From assembly GCA_902779745.1 (NCBI GenBank), contig CACZCT010000023.1, forward strand, positions 1 to 45,832: a stretch of 45,832 nucleotides of DNA. Direction: 5' to 3'. This document shows positions 17,260 through 25,357 of this stretch, piece by piece. The translations under genes and the position numbers were made by a program. The notes below the pieces were generated by a model. The model did not search any database, was not told the DNA's origin, and saw only the letters and a list, made by a program, of their open reading frames with translations. Position 1 is the stretch's first letter; every line of letters begins with the position of its first letter. This DNA is from an uncultured Prevotellaceae bacterium (GTDB taxonomy: Bacteria; Bacteroidota; Bacteroidia; Bacteroidales; Bacteroidaceae).

Positions 17260-18549
17260 TTAAATCTTTTCAAATGCCTGCGATAGATCTTCGATGATGT
17301 CGTCGATATGCTCAGTGCCGATGCTGAGACGGACGGTAGCAGGTGTGATATGCTGCTCTTCCAGTTCTTTGGGTGACAGTTGTGAGTGGGTGGTGGTGTA
17401 GGGATGGATAACCAGGCTCTTCACGTCAGCCACGTTGGCAAGGAGAGAGAAGATCTCTAATGCGTCAATAAATTTCCATGCCTCTTTTTCACCGCCCTTG
17501 ATCTCGAAGGTGAAGATGCTTCCTGCTCCTTTCGGGAAGTATTTCTGATAGAGGGCGTGGTCTGGATGGTCGGGCAGGGAAGGATGATTGACCTTTGCCA
17601 CCTTCGGATGGTTCTTCAGGAAGTCCACTACCTTCAGGGCATTCTCTACATGGCGCTCCACACGCAGGCTTAGCGTCTCCAGTCCTTGTAACAGGATGAA
17701 TGCATTGAAGGGTGAGAGGGTAGCACCGGTGTCACGCAGGATGACGGCACGGATACGGGTGACGAAGGCTGCGGCTCCTGCTACATCGGCAAAGACGGCT
17801 CCGTGATAGGAGGGGTCTGGCTTTGCCAGTGTGGGGAACTTGTCGGCATTCGCCTTCCAGTCGAAAGATCCACCGTCGACGATGACACCGCCTAAGGAAG
17901 AACCATGTCCGCCGATAAACTTAGTGGCAGAGTGTACCACGATGTCTGCACCATGCTCGATGGGACGGATCAAATATGGTGTACCAAAGGTGTTGTCGAT
18001 GATCAGGGGGATGTTGTGCTTGTGGGCTAATGCTGCCAGTGCCTCAATATCCGTGACATCGGAGTTGGGGTTGCCGAAGGTTTCTGCATACACCACTTTT
18101 GTGTTTGGTTTGATGGCTGCCTCCACGGCTGCGAGGTCGTTCACGTTTACGATGGTGTTGGTGATTCCCTGGGTAGCCAAAGTGTGGGTGATGAGGTTAT
18201 ACGAACCACCGTAGAGGTTGTCGGCTGCCACGATATGGTCTCCAGCCTGTGCGATATTCTGCAGGGCATAGGTAATGGCTGCTGCACCACTTGCCACGGC
18301 AAGACCAGCGACACCGCCCTCAAGGGCTGCCACGCGATCCTCGAACACGCCCTGTGTGGAGTTGGTCAGTCTGCCGTAGATGTTACCTGCGTCACGCAGT
18401 CCGAAGCGGTCAGCGGCATGTTGTGAATTACGGAACACATAACTGGTTGTTTGATAGATGGGGACGGCACGGGCATCCGTAGCAGGGTCTGGCTGCTCTT
18501 GTCCTACATGCAGTTGCAAAGTCTCGAAGTGTAATTTCTTGTTACTCAT
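17260..18549 (-). CDS. metY: O-acetylhomoserine sulfhydrylase (MetY-type)
   Basis: A 429-residue PLP enzyme of the Cys/Met-metabolism family, expected to form homocysteine from O-acetylhomoserine and sulfide. Signatures: FETLQLHVGQEQPDPATDARAVPIYQTTSYVF at the N-terminus, YGRLTNST at 58-65, and the PLP lysine Lys 210 in VVHSATKFIGGHG. The length (about 430) and the insertion after the lysine region fit MetY better than cystathionine gamma-synthase or beta-lyase (about 380-390). A good Shine-Dalgarno-like AAGGA precedes the ATG. The gene pairs with cysK downstream. A 16-codon ORF in the leader overlaps its start codon. Confidence 0.93.
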   Translation of the reverse strand: MSNKKLHFETLQLHVGQEQPDPATDARAVPIYQTTSYVFRNSQHAADRFGLRDAGNIYGRLTNSTQGVFEDRVAALEGGVAGLAVASGAAAITYALQNIAQAGDHIVAADNLYGGSYNLITHTLATQGITNTIVNVNDLAAVEAAIKPNTKVVYAETFGNPNSDVTDIEALAALAHKHNIPLIIDNTFGTPYLIRPIEHGADIVVHSATKFIGGHGSSLGGVIVDGGSFDWKANADKFPTLAKPDPSYHGAVFADVAGAAAFVTRIRAVILRDTGATLSPFNAFILLQGLETLSLRVERHVENALKVVDFLKNHPKVAKVNHPSLPDHPDHALYQKYFPKGAGSIFTFEIKGGEKEAWKFIDALEIFSLLANVADVKSLVIHPYTTTHSQLSPKELEEQHITPATVRLSIGTEHIDDIIEDLSQAFEKI

Positions 18550-18592
18550 AATTTGTTTCCTTTCTTTTATTTTTGTTATTAATTAATTTCAT
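18542..18592 (-). other. Possible 16-codon upstream ORF overlapping the metY start
   Basis: An ATG at 18590-18592 opens a frame encoding MKLINNKNKRKETNYE. Its TAA lies inside the first codons of metY (TTATGAGTAA), giving an 8-nt overlap. The arrangement would allow translational coupling. The peptide has no run of Cys or Met, and the ORF may be fortuitous in this A-rich leader. Confidence 0.2.
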
Positions 18593-18618
18593 TTTGATGT
18601 GATTTCTGAACCACGATG

Positions 18619-18649
18619 CAAAGGTACGGCGAAATCCGCATACCCGAAA
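18619..18649 (-). promoter_or_regulatory. metY-cysK promoter
   Basis: Minus-strand TACCTTTG (18619-18626), with TTTC 19 bp upstream (18646-18649) in the -33 position. The leader would be about 60 nt. Confidence 0.6.
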
Positions 18650-18660
18650 TAGCACAAATG

Positions 18661-18703
18661 GGGCATTCTGCATACCACGATTGTGGTATTCTGCAGAATG
18701 CCC
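18661..18703. terminator. Long hairpin between nhaD and metY
   Basis: GGGCATTCTGCATACCAC (18661-18678) pairs along its full 18 bp with 18683-18703, interrupted only by a 3-nt bulge (18690-18692). It follows the nhaD stop by 45 bp on the minus strand. It lacks a good T tract, so it is either a weak terminator or a DNA-level element just upstream of the metY promoter. Confidence 0.5.
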
Positions 18704-18748
18704 TATTATTTAGGTATATTACAGGGAAATACTTTCCGTAGAAACGTA

Positions 18749-20080
18749 TTAGAACACCAGTATGCGCTCTATCCAATAGATGAGGATACCACAGAGATAG
18801 CCAACGAAGGCAATCCAGGTAATGCGCTTGAGATACCAGCCGAAGGTAATCTTCTCCAAGCCCATCACGACGACACCAGCGGCAGAACCGATAATCAGCA
18901 TCGAGCCGCCTACACCGGCACAGTAGGCAAGGAGTTGCCAGAAAATGCCGTCGACAGCCATCGCTCCTTCTGCGGCAACGGGGTACATTCCCATACAACC
19001 TGCCACGAGAGGCACGTTGTCAACGATAGAGGAGAGTACACCGATAATGCCGTTGATGAGGTAGTAGTTGCCGGCAAATGCCTCGTTGAGTCCCTCGCCC
19101 ATCGCTGTCAGTATGCCGATCTCCTGAAGCACTGCAACAGCCATCAGGATGCCGAGGAAGAACATGATGGTAGAGAGGTCGATTTTCGTCATAATGTCAG
19201 AGACGCGCTTTGCCATCGTGTCGTCCTCGGAAGTGTTGTAATGGAAAATCTCCGTGGTCGTCCAAAGGACACCCAGTACCAACAGGATACCCATGAACGG
19301 CGGCAGGTGGGTCAGTGTCTTGAAGATAGGTACGAATATCAGGCCGCCGACCCCGAGCCAGAAGATGATGTCACGCTGTACCTTCGTAAACTGGCTGATA
19401 TCCGCTTTGGGAAGATTCTGCTCTTTGTCGAACTTTCCTTTCAGAGAGAGGCTGATGATGGCAGCAGGGATAATCATCGAGACGAGTGACGGGATGAAAA
19501 TCTCTGTGATAACACCCTGGGTCGTGATGACACCTTTAATCCACAGCATGATAGTGGTCACGTCACCGATAGGAGAGAAGGCACCACCTGAGTTGGCGGA
19601 GATGATAATCAGGGCTGCATAAAGCAGTCGTTCCTCACGGCTCTGTACAAGTTTACGCAGTACCATGATCATCACAATAGAGGTGGTGAGGTTGTCGAGG
19701 ATGGCAGACAGGAAGAATGTCATAAAGGCGACACGCCACATCAATTTCTTCTTGGAGCGTGTCTTCAGTGCATCACGTACGAAGTTGAAACCACCGTTGG
19801 AGTCTACGATCTCGACGATGGTCATGGCTCCCATCAGGAAGAAAAGGGTGCCTGCCGCATCCCCTAGATGGTGCTCAATGACTTCTGCAATGTGATGAAT
19901 CACTTGGTCGCCGGCAATCTCTGGATAGAATGAGGTGGGACTCATCATCAACAAAGTCCAGCACACCACACACATCAGCAAGGCAATGGCTGCCTTGTTG
20001 ACTTTTGTCAGGCTCTCGAGGGCGATACAGAGATAGCCGAAAACGAAAGCGCAGACAATGATAATTGTTAATGTTGTCAT
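18749..20080 (-). CDS. nhaD: NhaD-family Na+/H+ antiporter
   Basis: A 443-residue inner-membrane protein of the ion-transporter superfamily with about twelve helices. It carries NhaD-typical stretches: FFLMGAMTIVEIVDSNGGF, FFLSAILDNLTTSIVM, ANSGGAFSPIGDVTTIMLW and SIVDNVPLVAG. The paired DN-T/V-P motifs in the two halves are characteristic. It should exchange Na+ or Li+ for protons. I start at the ATG at 20080 (MTTLTIII). A 35-codon hydrophilic extension to 20185 would cross the promoter boxes at 20113-20143. It appears monocistronic and ends before the long hairpin at 18661-18703. Confidence 0.92.
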   Translation of the reverse strand: MTTLTIIIVCAFVFGYLCIALESLTKVNKAAIALLMCVVCWTLLMMSPTSFYPEIAGDQVIHHIAEVIEHHLGDAAGTLFFLMGAMTIVEIVDSNGGFNFVRDALKTRSKKKLMWRVAFMTFFLSAILDNLTTSIVMIMVLRKLVQSREERLLYAALIIISANSGGAFSPIGDVTTIMLWIKGVITTQGVITEIFIPSLVSMIIPAAIISLSLKGKFDKEQNLPKADISQFTKVQRDIIFWLGVGGLIFVPIFKTLTHLPPFMGILLVLGVLWTTTEIFHYNTSEDDTMAKRVSDIMTKIDLSTIMFFLGILMAVAVLQEIGILTAMGEGLNEAFAGNYYLINGIIGVLSSIVDNVPLVAGCMGMYPVAAEGAMAVDGIFWQLLAYCAGVGGSMLIIGSAAGVVVMGLEKITFGWYLKRITWIAFVGYLCGILIYWIERILVF

Positions 20081-20112
20081 TTGATTTATTTGTTTTAATT
20101 GCTTGCAGACTG

Positions 20113-20143
20113 CAAAGTTACGAAAAGTCGAGGGCAAAACAAA
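20113..20143 (-). promoter_or_regulatory. nhaD promoter
   Basis: Minus-strand TTTG (20140-20143), a 19-bp spacer and TAACTTTG (20113-20120). An 8-bp inverted repeat, AAAAGAAT-TC-ATTCTTTT (20141-20158), overlaps the -33 element and could bind a regulator. Confidence 0.65.
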
Positions 20144-20264
20144 AGAATTCATTCTTTTTTTGCCGAGACGGAGTAAGTTCGGCAATATATTGGCAAATTA
20201 CGAAAAATTGATAATAATAAAAATGTTTTTATATAATTATGACGGTTTATATGAATATTTTTGC

Positions 20265-20272
20265 TATATTTG
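20265..20272 (+). promoter_or_regulatory. -7 box of the cytidylate-kinase-like gene
   Basis: TATATTTG followed by CA matches the -7 consensus 23 bp before the first ATG. No clear TTTG is found at the -33 position. This may be the only promoter serving the rha genes downstream. Confidence 0.5.
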
Positions 20273-20295
20273 CAGTCGGAACTTAAAACCTAACA

Positions 20296-20940
20296 ATGAT
20301 GAATAAAAACGAGAAATTTGTTATCGCGATTAATCGTGAACTTGGCAGCGGTGGTCGTACCGTTGGTCTGAAGTTGGCAGAGAAGTTTGGTGTGCCATTC
20401 TATGATAAGGCACTCATCAAGAACCTGCAGGAGAAATATCACCTCAGCGTGGAGGAGATTGAGAACCTGAAAGGACGCAGTCATTCGTGGTGGGCTGATT
20501 TCAAACGCATAGTGGGTATCGGTGAGGCACTGCACGATGCTAAATTCTATGTGACAAAGGTTGGTGCAGAACCCGAACTGTTAACCACCGATGAGATGTT
20601 CAAGGCAGAGACAGAGATCCTGAAAGGCATTGCTGAGGCGGAGTCGTGTGTCGTGGCAGGTCGTAGTGGCTTCCATGTGTTCCGTAACCATCCCAACCAC
20701 CTGAATATCCTTATCCAGGCATCCATGCCTTTCCGTATAGAGCGTGTTGCCAGAAAGCAGAATATGAGTCCTGAGGAGGCTCGCAAGACCATCGAGAAAG
20801 TGGACAAGATGCGCGAGAACTATATTAATAAGTATACAGGAAACTCACGCTATGACACTCACAACTATGACCTCGTCATTTCCGCTGACGGTAAGACAGA
20901 GGATGAGATTGTAGACCTCATTATGAAGTTCATAGGTTGA
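20296..20940 (+). CDS. Cytidylate kinase-like family protein
   Basis: A 214-residue P-loop-kinase-like protein of the cytidylate-kinase-2 group. The N-terminal INRELGSGGRTVG (12-24) replaces the usual Walker A GPxGxGKS form, as in this family. It is followed by LAEKFGVPFYDKALI and a late RSGFHVFRNHPN block with RIERVARKQNMSPEEARKTIEKVD, a CMP-kinase-like lid. These proteins sit beside canonical Cmk in many genomes and their substrate is not established. Two ATGs occur in a row (20296 and 20299). The gene ends 66 bp before rhaB with no terminator between, so read-through into the rha genes is likely; I see no biochemical link. Confidence 0.85.
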   Translation: MMNKNEKFVIAINRELGSGGRTVGLKLAEKFGVPFYDKALIKNLQEKYHLSVEEIENLKGRSHSWWADFKRIVGIGEALHDAKFYVTKVGAEPELLTTDEMFKAETEILKGIAEAESCVVAGRSGFHVFRNHPNHLNILIQASMPFRIERVARKQNMSPEEARKTIEKVDKMRENYINKYTGNSRYDTHNYDLVISADGKTEDEIVDLIMKFIG

Positions 20941-21006
20941 GGATACTTTTTGCCATATCTGCTGCCGGACCTTAGGAAACCGGGTAAGACAAACTACTAT
21001 ACAAAT

Positions 21007-22497
21007 ATGTTATATAAAAAATACTTTTTTGCCGTCGACCTTGGGGCTACGAGTGGCAGGACCATCCTTGGCTCATTGGCTGATGGGAAACTGGAACAAG
21101 AGGAACTGACCCGTTTCCCGAATAACCTGATTGAAACGGGCGGACATTTCTACTGGGATATCTATGCCCTCTATTTCGAGATGATTCGCGGACTGAAGGA
21201 GGTGGCACGTCGTGGAGTGACACTGACCAGTATCGGTGTTGATACATGGGGTGTCGACTTTGTCTTTATTGGGGATGACGGTGCTATCCTGCGCAATCCT
21301 GTTGCCTATCGCGACCCGCATACCTTCGGAAAAATGGAGGAATATTTCGAGAAAGTGATAGACAAGGAAACTGTCTATCACATTACAGGTATTCAGTTGA
21401 TGAACTTCAACTCCCTGTTCCAGTTCTATGCCATGCAGCTGGACGGGAATACCGCCATGTGTCAAGCACAGAAGATTCTCTTTCTCCCCGATGCCTTGAG
21501 TTGGATGCTGACAGGCGAGGCAGTATGCGAATATACGATAGCTTCGACCTCCCAGATGCTTGCCCCCCGGACAGGAGACCTGGACGAGCGACTCATCAGG
21601 AGTGTAGGACTGTCCCGTGAGCATTTTGGAAAGATGGTGAGTCCAGGGACTCAGATCGGTGTGCTGACGGAGGAAGTACAGAAGATGACAGGACTGGGAC
21701 CTATTCCCGTTATTGCAGTGGCTGGTCATGACACGGGCAGTGCCGTGGCTGCCGTCCCTGCAAGAGACGGCCATTTTGCCTATCTGTCGAGTGGCACGTG
21801 GAGTCTGATGGGTATAGAGACCAAGGATGCCATCATTAATGACTTGAGTTATGAGCGTAACTTTACCAACGAAGGCGGTGTAGAGGGGACGACCCGATTC
21901 TTGAAGAATATCTGTGGCATGTGGCTCTATGAGCGTTGCCGCAAGGAATGGCCTGAGGAGGTGCGGCAATTGTCCCATCCTGAGTTGCAAGGTTCTGCCA
22001 TGCAGGTCGAGGCGTTCCGCTCCATCATCAATCCTGATGACAAGGCGTTTGCCAATCCGTCTTCTATGATAGAGGCCATCCAGACCTATTGTCGTAAAAC
22101 AAAGCAGGAAGTTCCTGGGACACCTGCTGAGATATGCCGTTGTATTTTCGACTCCCTTGCCCTGCGCTATCGTCAGGTGTTCGGCTGGCTTAAGGAATTT
22201 GCTGATTTCGACTTGAACGTGTTGCACGTGATAGGCGGTGGTTCTCTGAACAAATATCTTACTCAGTTTACGGCTGATGCCTGTGGCGTTGAGGTATTGG
22301 CAGGACCGCAGGAGTGTACGGCCATCGGCAATATCATGTTGCAGGCAAAAGCCTCAGGAATTGTTGCCGACATCTGGGAGATGCGCCGTATCATCGCCAA
22401 CAGCGTCGACATGATACCTTATCATCCCACGGGTGACCAGGCGACATGGGATGCCGCCTACGAGCGATACCTTGAGATATTAAAGATGAGTGAATAA
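21007..22497 (+). CDS. rhaB: Rhamnulokinase
   Basis: A 496-residue FGGY-family kinase expected to phosphorylate L-rhamnulose at O-1. Its signatures align with RhaB rather than FucK, XylB or GlpK: AVDLGATSGRT at the N-terminus, GVDTWGVDFVFI, NPVAYRDPHT, GHDTGSAV (containing the catalytic-base Asp), YLSSGTWSLMG, NITNEGG-like FTNEGGVEG, and VIGGGSLNKYLTQFTADACG. I start at the ATG at 21007, just before the ATP-binding strand; the frame is open 19 codons upstream only through a TTG. It is followed by the isomerase, permease and aldolase in the order also seen for Bacteroides rhaK-I-P-A. Confidence 0.93.
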   Translation: MLYKKYFFAVDLGATSGRTILGSLADGKLEQEELTRFPNNLIETGGHFYWDIYALYFEMIRGLKEVARRGVTLTSIGVDTWGVDFVFIGDDGAILRNPVAYRDPHTFGKMEEYFEKVIDKETVYHITGIQLMNFNSLFQFYAMQLDGNTAMCQAQKILFLPDALSWMLTGEAVCEYTIASTSQMLAPRTGDLDERLIRSVGLSREHFGKMVSPGTQIGVLTEEVQKMTGLGPIPVIAVAGHDTGSAVAAVPARDGHFAYLSSGTWSLMGIETKDAIINDLSYERNFTNEGGVEGTTRFLKNICGMWLYERCRKEWPEEVRQLSHPELQGSAMQVEAFRSIINPDDKAFANPSSMIEAIQTYCRKTKQEVPGTPAEICRCIFDSLALRYRQVFGWLKEFADFDLNVLHVIGGGSLNKYLTQFTADACGVEVLAGPQECTAIGNIMLQAKASGIVADIWEMRRIIANSVDMIPYHPTGDQATWDAAYERYLEILKMSE

Positions 22498-22531
22498 GAA
22501 TAAGAATGAAATATTGAAACAAATCAAAATT

Positions 22532-23962
22532 ATGACAAAACCATTAGTAGAAACCAAGGCGAGGGTAGGCGTGTTCAGTATTGCACTACAGGCATACCTG
22601 CCACAATTCCCTCAACTCGTTCCAGAGTTCGAGGCTCAGTATGAAGCATTCAAGAAGACGCTTCCTGACACGATAGAGATTATCGACGGCGGTATGGTGA
22701 CCACCAAGGAACAGTCGATGGCGGCTGGTGACAAGTTCCGTGCTGCTGATGTCGACCTCGTCATCCTGCAGATGCTGACTTACTGTACCTCTTATAATAT
22801 GTTGCCTGCCGTTCGTGACCTCGATGTCCCCGTGGTGATTGTAAACCTGCAGAAGAAACTGGCTCCCGACTATGCCAAGACGGATATCCCCACCTGGTTG
22901 GGTGAGCTCTATGCCTGCGGTGCCATCGGTGAGATGGTCGCCGATCTGAATCGTGCCGGCAAGCGCTCTGCAGTGATCACTGGTGTCGTGGAAGGTGGTG
23001 ACCCTGGTGTACAGGCAGAGATCGAAGACTGGTGCCGTGCCGCACAGGTACGCCGTCGTTTCCGTGATACCAATATCGCACAGATCGGTCGTCCCTATCC
23101 AGGTATGATGGACCTTTACATCGACGAAACCAACCTCTACCATCGTATGTTCGTCTATACCAAGCAGTTTGACTGGGAGAAGATGTGGGCGATAGCCGAC
23201 AACATCACCGATGAGGCTGCTATCAAGGTAAAGGCACAGGACATCCTCGACACCTTCGATATCGAGGGCGGTGGTACCATTGAGAAGGTATGGGACATGG
23301 CGAAGTATGTCGTTGCCTTCGAACAGTGGGTGAAAGATGAAAAACTGGGTATGATAGCCTCGCATTATGACGGCTTTGCCCAGGGTATTGCCGGTAAACT
23401 TGACTCTATGCTCATTCCGGCTTTCTCGATGCTCATCAAACAGCATACGGCATGTGCTGTGGAGGGTGACATGAAGGTTGCAATGGCGATGTCGATCCTG
23501 AAGACCATCTCTGGTACAGGTACACTGGCAGAGATGTATTCCATCGACTTCCCGAAGGACATCTGTATCATTGGTCACTCAGGCTCTGGCGATTTCGACA
23601 TCTCACAGGCAAAGAAGCCTACGATGAAGATAGTTCCTGTATTCCACGGAAAGGCAGGCGGCGGTTATCTCACTCAGTTTTATCCGCCAACGGGGCCTGT
23701 AACCTATCTTGCCATCACTCAGGATAAGAACGGTGTCTTTAAGTTTGTGGCTGCAGAGGGTGTCAATGAGGAAGGTCCTATCTTCACTTTTGGCGATACC
23801 AACATGCGCACGAAGTTCTCGCTGAGTTGTCGTGAGTTTGTGAATAAGTGGAGTGAGGCAGGACCTACCCACCATATGGCTGCTGCCGTAGGTCATCACA
23901 TCGATACCATCCTGAAAGTGGCCAAGATTTTCAATATCGAATGTGATGTTATTTGCAGATAG
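22532..23962 (+). CDS. L-fucose isomerase-like sugar isomerase (COG2407 type)
   Basis: A 476-residue protein of the fucose/arabinose isomerase fold, not the TIM-barrel RhaA family. Likely metal and catalytic residues sit in AVEGDMKVAMAM, GHSGSGDFD and the late THHMAAAVGHHID. The N-terminal Rossmann-like part has LQMLTYCTSYNMLPAVRDLDVPVV, typical of COG2407. It is about 115 residues shorter than E. coli FucI. I start at the ATG at 22532; a GTG at 22490 would overlap rhaB. Its place between rhamnulokinase and the permease suggests that it isomerises L-rhamnose (or a related 6-deoxy sugar) to the ketose used by RhaB. That is inferred from position, and a different substrate is possible. Confidence 0.82.
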   Translation: MTKPLVETKARVGVFSIALQAYLPQFPQLVPEFEAQYEAFKKTLPDTIEIIDGGMVTTKEQSMAAGDKFRAADVDLVILQMLTYCTSYNMLPAVRDLDVPVVIVNLQKKLAPDYAKTDIPTWLGELYACGAIGEMVADLNRAGKRSAVITGVVEGGDPGVQAEIEDWCRAAQVRRRFRDTNIAQIGRPYPGMMDLYIDETNLYHRMFVYTKQFDWEKMWAIADNITDEAAIKVKAQDILDTFDIEGGGTIEKVWDMAKYVVAFEQWVKDEKLGMIASHYDGFAQGIAGKLDSMLIPAFSMLIKQHTACAVEGDMKVAMAMSILKTISGTGTLAEMYSIDFPKDICIIGHSGSGDFDISQAKKPTMKIVPVFHGKAGGGYLTQFYPPTGPVTYLAITQDKNGVFKFVAAEGVNEEGPIFTFGDTNMRTKFSLSCREFVNKWSEAGPTHHMAAAVGHHIDTILKVAKIFNIECDVICR

Positions 23963-23996
23963 CCGTAATAACGAACGTAATAACGATATAACGAAA

Positions 23997-25331
23997 ATGG
24001 CAAACAATGGAAGTTTAAAGAGCACGATAGCTGTGTCTCTGACTAATTATCTTGATGCAGGTGCCATTGTGGCTGGTGCATCAGGCTTGACCTTGTGGCA
24101 GAACTATCTGGGTCTCTCTGAGGTTCACCTGGGTTGGCTCAACTTTATTTCCGCCAACTGTTTGGGTGCCGCTATAGGTGCTATCATTGGCGGTTTCCTG
24201 GCAGATAAATATGGTCGTAAGTTTATCTTTACTTACAATCTGCTAGTCTATATGACGGGTGTACTGCTTATTATGTTGAGCATGAATTTCCCCATGCTGC
24301 TTTGCGGGTTCCTGATAACAGGTATCTCCGTTGGTGTGGGTGTTCCTGCCTCGTGGACTTATATCTCCGAGTCATCAGAAGTGAACAACCGCGGGCGTAA
24401 TATATGTATCTCGCAGATGTCCTGGGGTATCGGCCCCATGGTCATTCTCCTCTTTGGTATGTTCTTTGCCCCAGGTGGCTATCTTTTTGGCTTCGTGGAG
24501 TCTGTAGCCCATCTCTTTGGCGGTGCCAATATGAGTCAGGAGGCAGTGAATGCATTCTCTTCCCGTATCGTATTCTTTACACTCTTCGTTGTAGCCTTCA
24601 TCGCATGGAATCTGCAGCGTCAGCTTCAAGAGAGCACGGAGTTTACTGCTCAAAAAGAGTCAGCGGAGAAAACAGGCCTGTTGGATAATATCAAAGTGTT
24701 GTTCCAGAACAAGAAAGCGGTGAAGACTGTTTGTTTTCTGGCGGGTATCTATCTCACTTGGAACCTCGTGGCTTCGGTGATGGGCTTCTTCCAGCCCCAT
24801 ATTTACGAAACGGCAGGTGGCGTATCTAACGAGCAAGCTAACTGGATGAACTTCATTCAGTGGGCTATTATTGTAAGCATCACGTTTGTTACCTCGAAGA
24901 TCATCGACAAGACATCACACAAGGCGATCTACACCTTTGGCCTCATGGTGGCAATTTCTGCTTGGCTTATCATAGTCACCATTGGTGTCAACGGTCCTGT
25001 TGGTCTGTGGTCGTTTGCAATCCTCTGGGGTATCCAGGGTGGTACGTCGGTACAAATTTTTTATGCCCTTTGGGGCTCAGAATTGTTCCCAGCAAAGTTC
25101 CGTGCGGGGGCTCAGGGTTTGATGTTCTTTATCGTACGTGGTCTTTCGGCAGTTTGGGGACTTATCTTTACCTATATCTATGGTGAGAATGGCGAGGGTT
25201 TCACCATTGCAGCCTTCTGTATGATAGCCCTCTTGGTTATCTCACTCATTGTGGGCTTCATTGGAGCACCAGTCACCCGTGGTCGTACTCTTGAGGACAT
25301 CACGAAGGAACGCTATGGAGAGAATTACTAA
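23997..25331 (+). CDS. MFS sugar transporter in the rha operon
   Basis: A 444-residue major-facilitator protein with about twelve helices. Sugar-porter features are visible: GAAIGAIIGGFLADKYGRKFIF between helices 2 and 3, ASWTYISESSE after helix 4, and a long central loop near residues 195-230. It is expected to be a proton-coupled sugar symporter. Within the operon it takes the place usually held by the DMT-superfamily RhaT. I start at the ATG at 23997; the frame runs 18 codons further up, overlapping the isomerase. A stretch with repeated TAATAACG units (23965-23994) fills the gap before it. Confidence 0.87.
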   Translation: MANNGSLKSTIAVSLTNYLDAGAIVAGASGLTLWQNYLGLSEVHLGWLNFISANCLGAAIGAIIGGFLADKYGRKFIFTYNLLVYMTGVLLIMLSMNFPMLLCGFLITGISVGVGVPASWTYISESSEVNNRGRNICISQMSWGIGPMVILLFGMFFAPGGYLFGFVESVAHLFGGANMSQEAVNAFSSRIVFFTLFVVAFIAWNLQRQLQESTEFTAQKESAEKTGLLDNIKVLFQNKKAVKTVCFLAGIYLTWNLVASVMGFFQPHIYETAGGVSNEQANWMNFIQWAIIVSITFVTSKIIDKTSHKAIYTFGLMVAISAWLIIVTIGVNGPVGLWSFAILWGIQGGTSVQIFYALWGSELFPAKFRAGAQGLMFFIVRGLSAVWGLIFTYIYGENGEGFTIAAFCMIALLVISLIVGFIGAPVTRGRTLEDITKERYGENY

Positions 25332-25357
25332 TTCGTAATAACGTAATAACGATACAT

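Noticed and set aside
18550-18626. SAM or other sulfur riboswitch before metY
   Set aside because: The likely leader is only about 60 nt, A-rich and without the required helices.
18683-19489. 268-codon plus-strand frame opposite nhaD
   Set aside because: Hydrophilic nonsense antisense to a well-formed membrane protein, with no promoter or start signal.
21073-23578. Long minus-strand frames (384 and 330 codons) opposite rhaB and the isomerase
   Set aside because: The sense genes carry clear family motifs over the same bases, and the antisense products are His/Cys-rich without recognisable domains.
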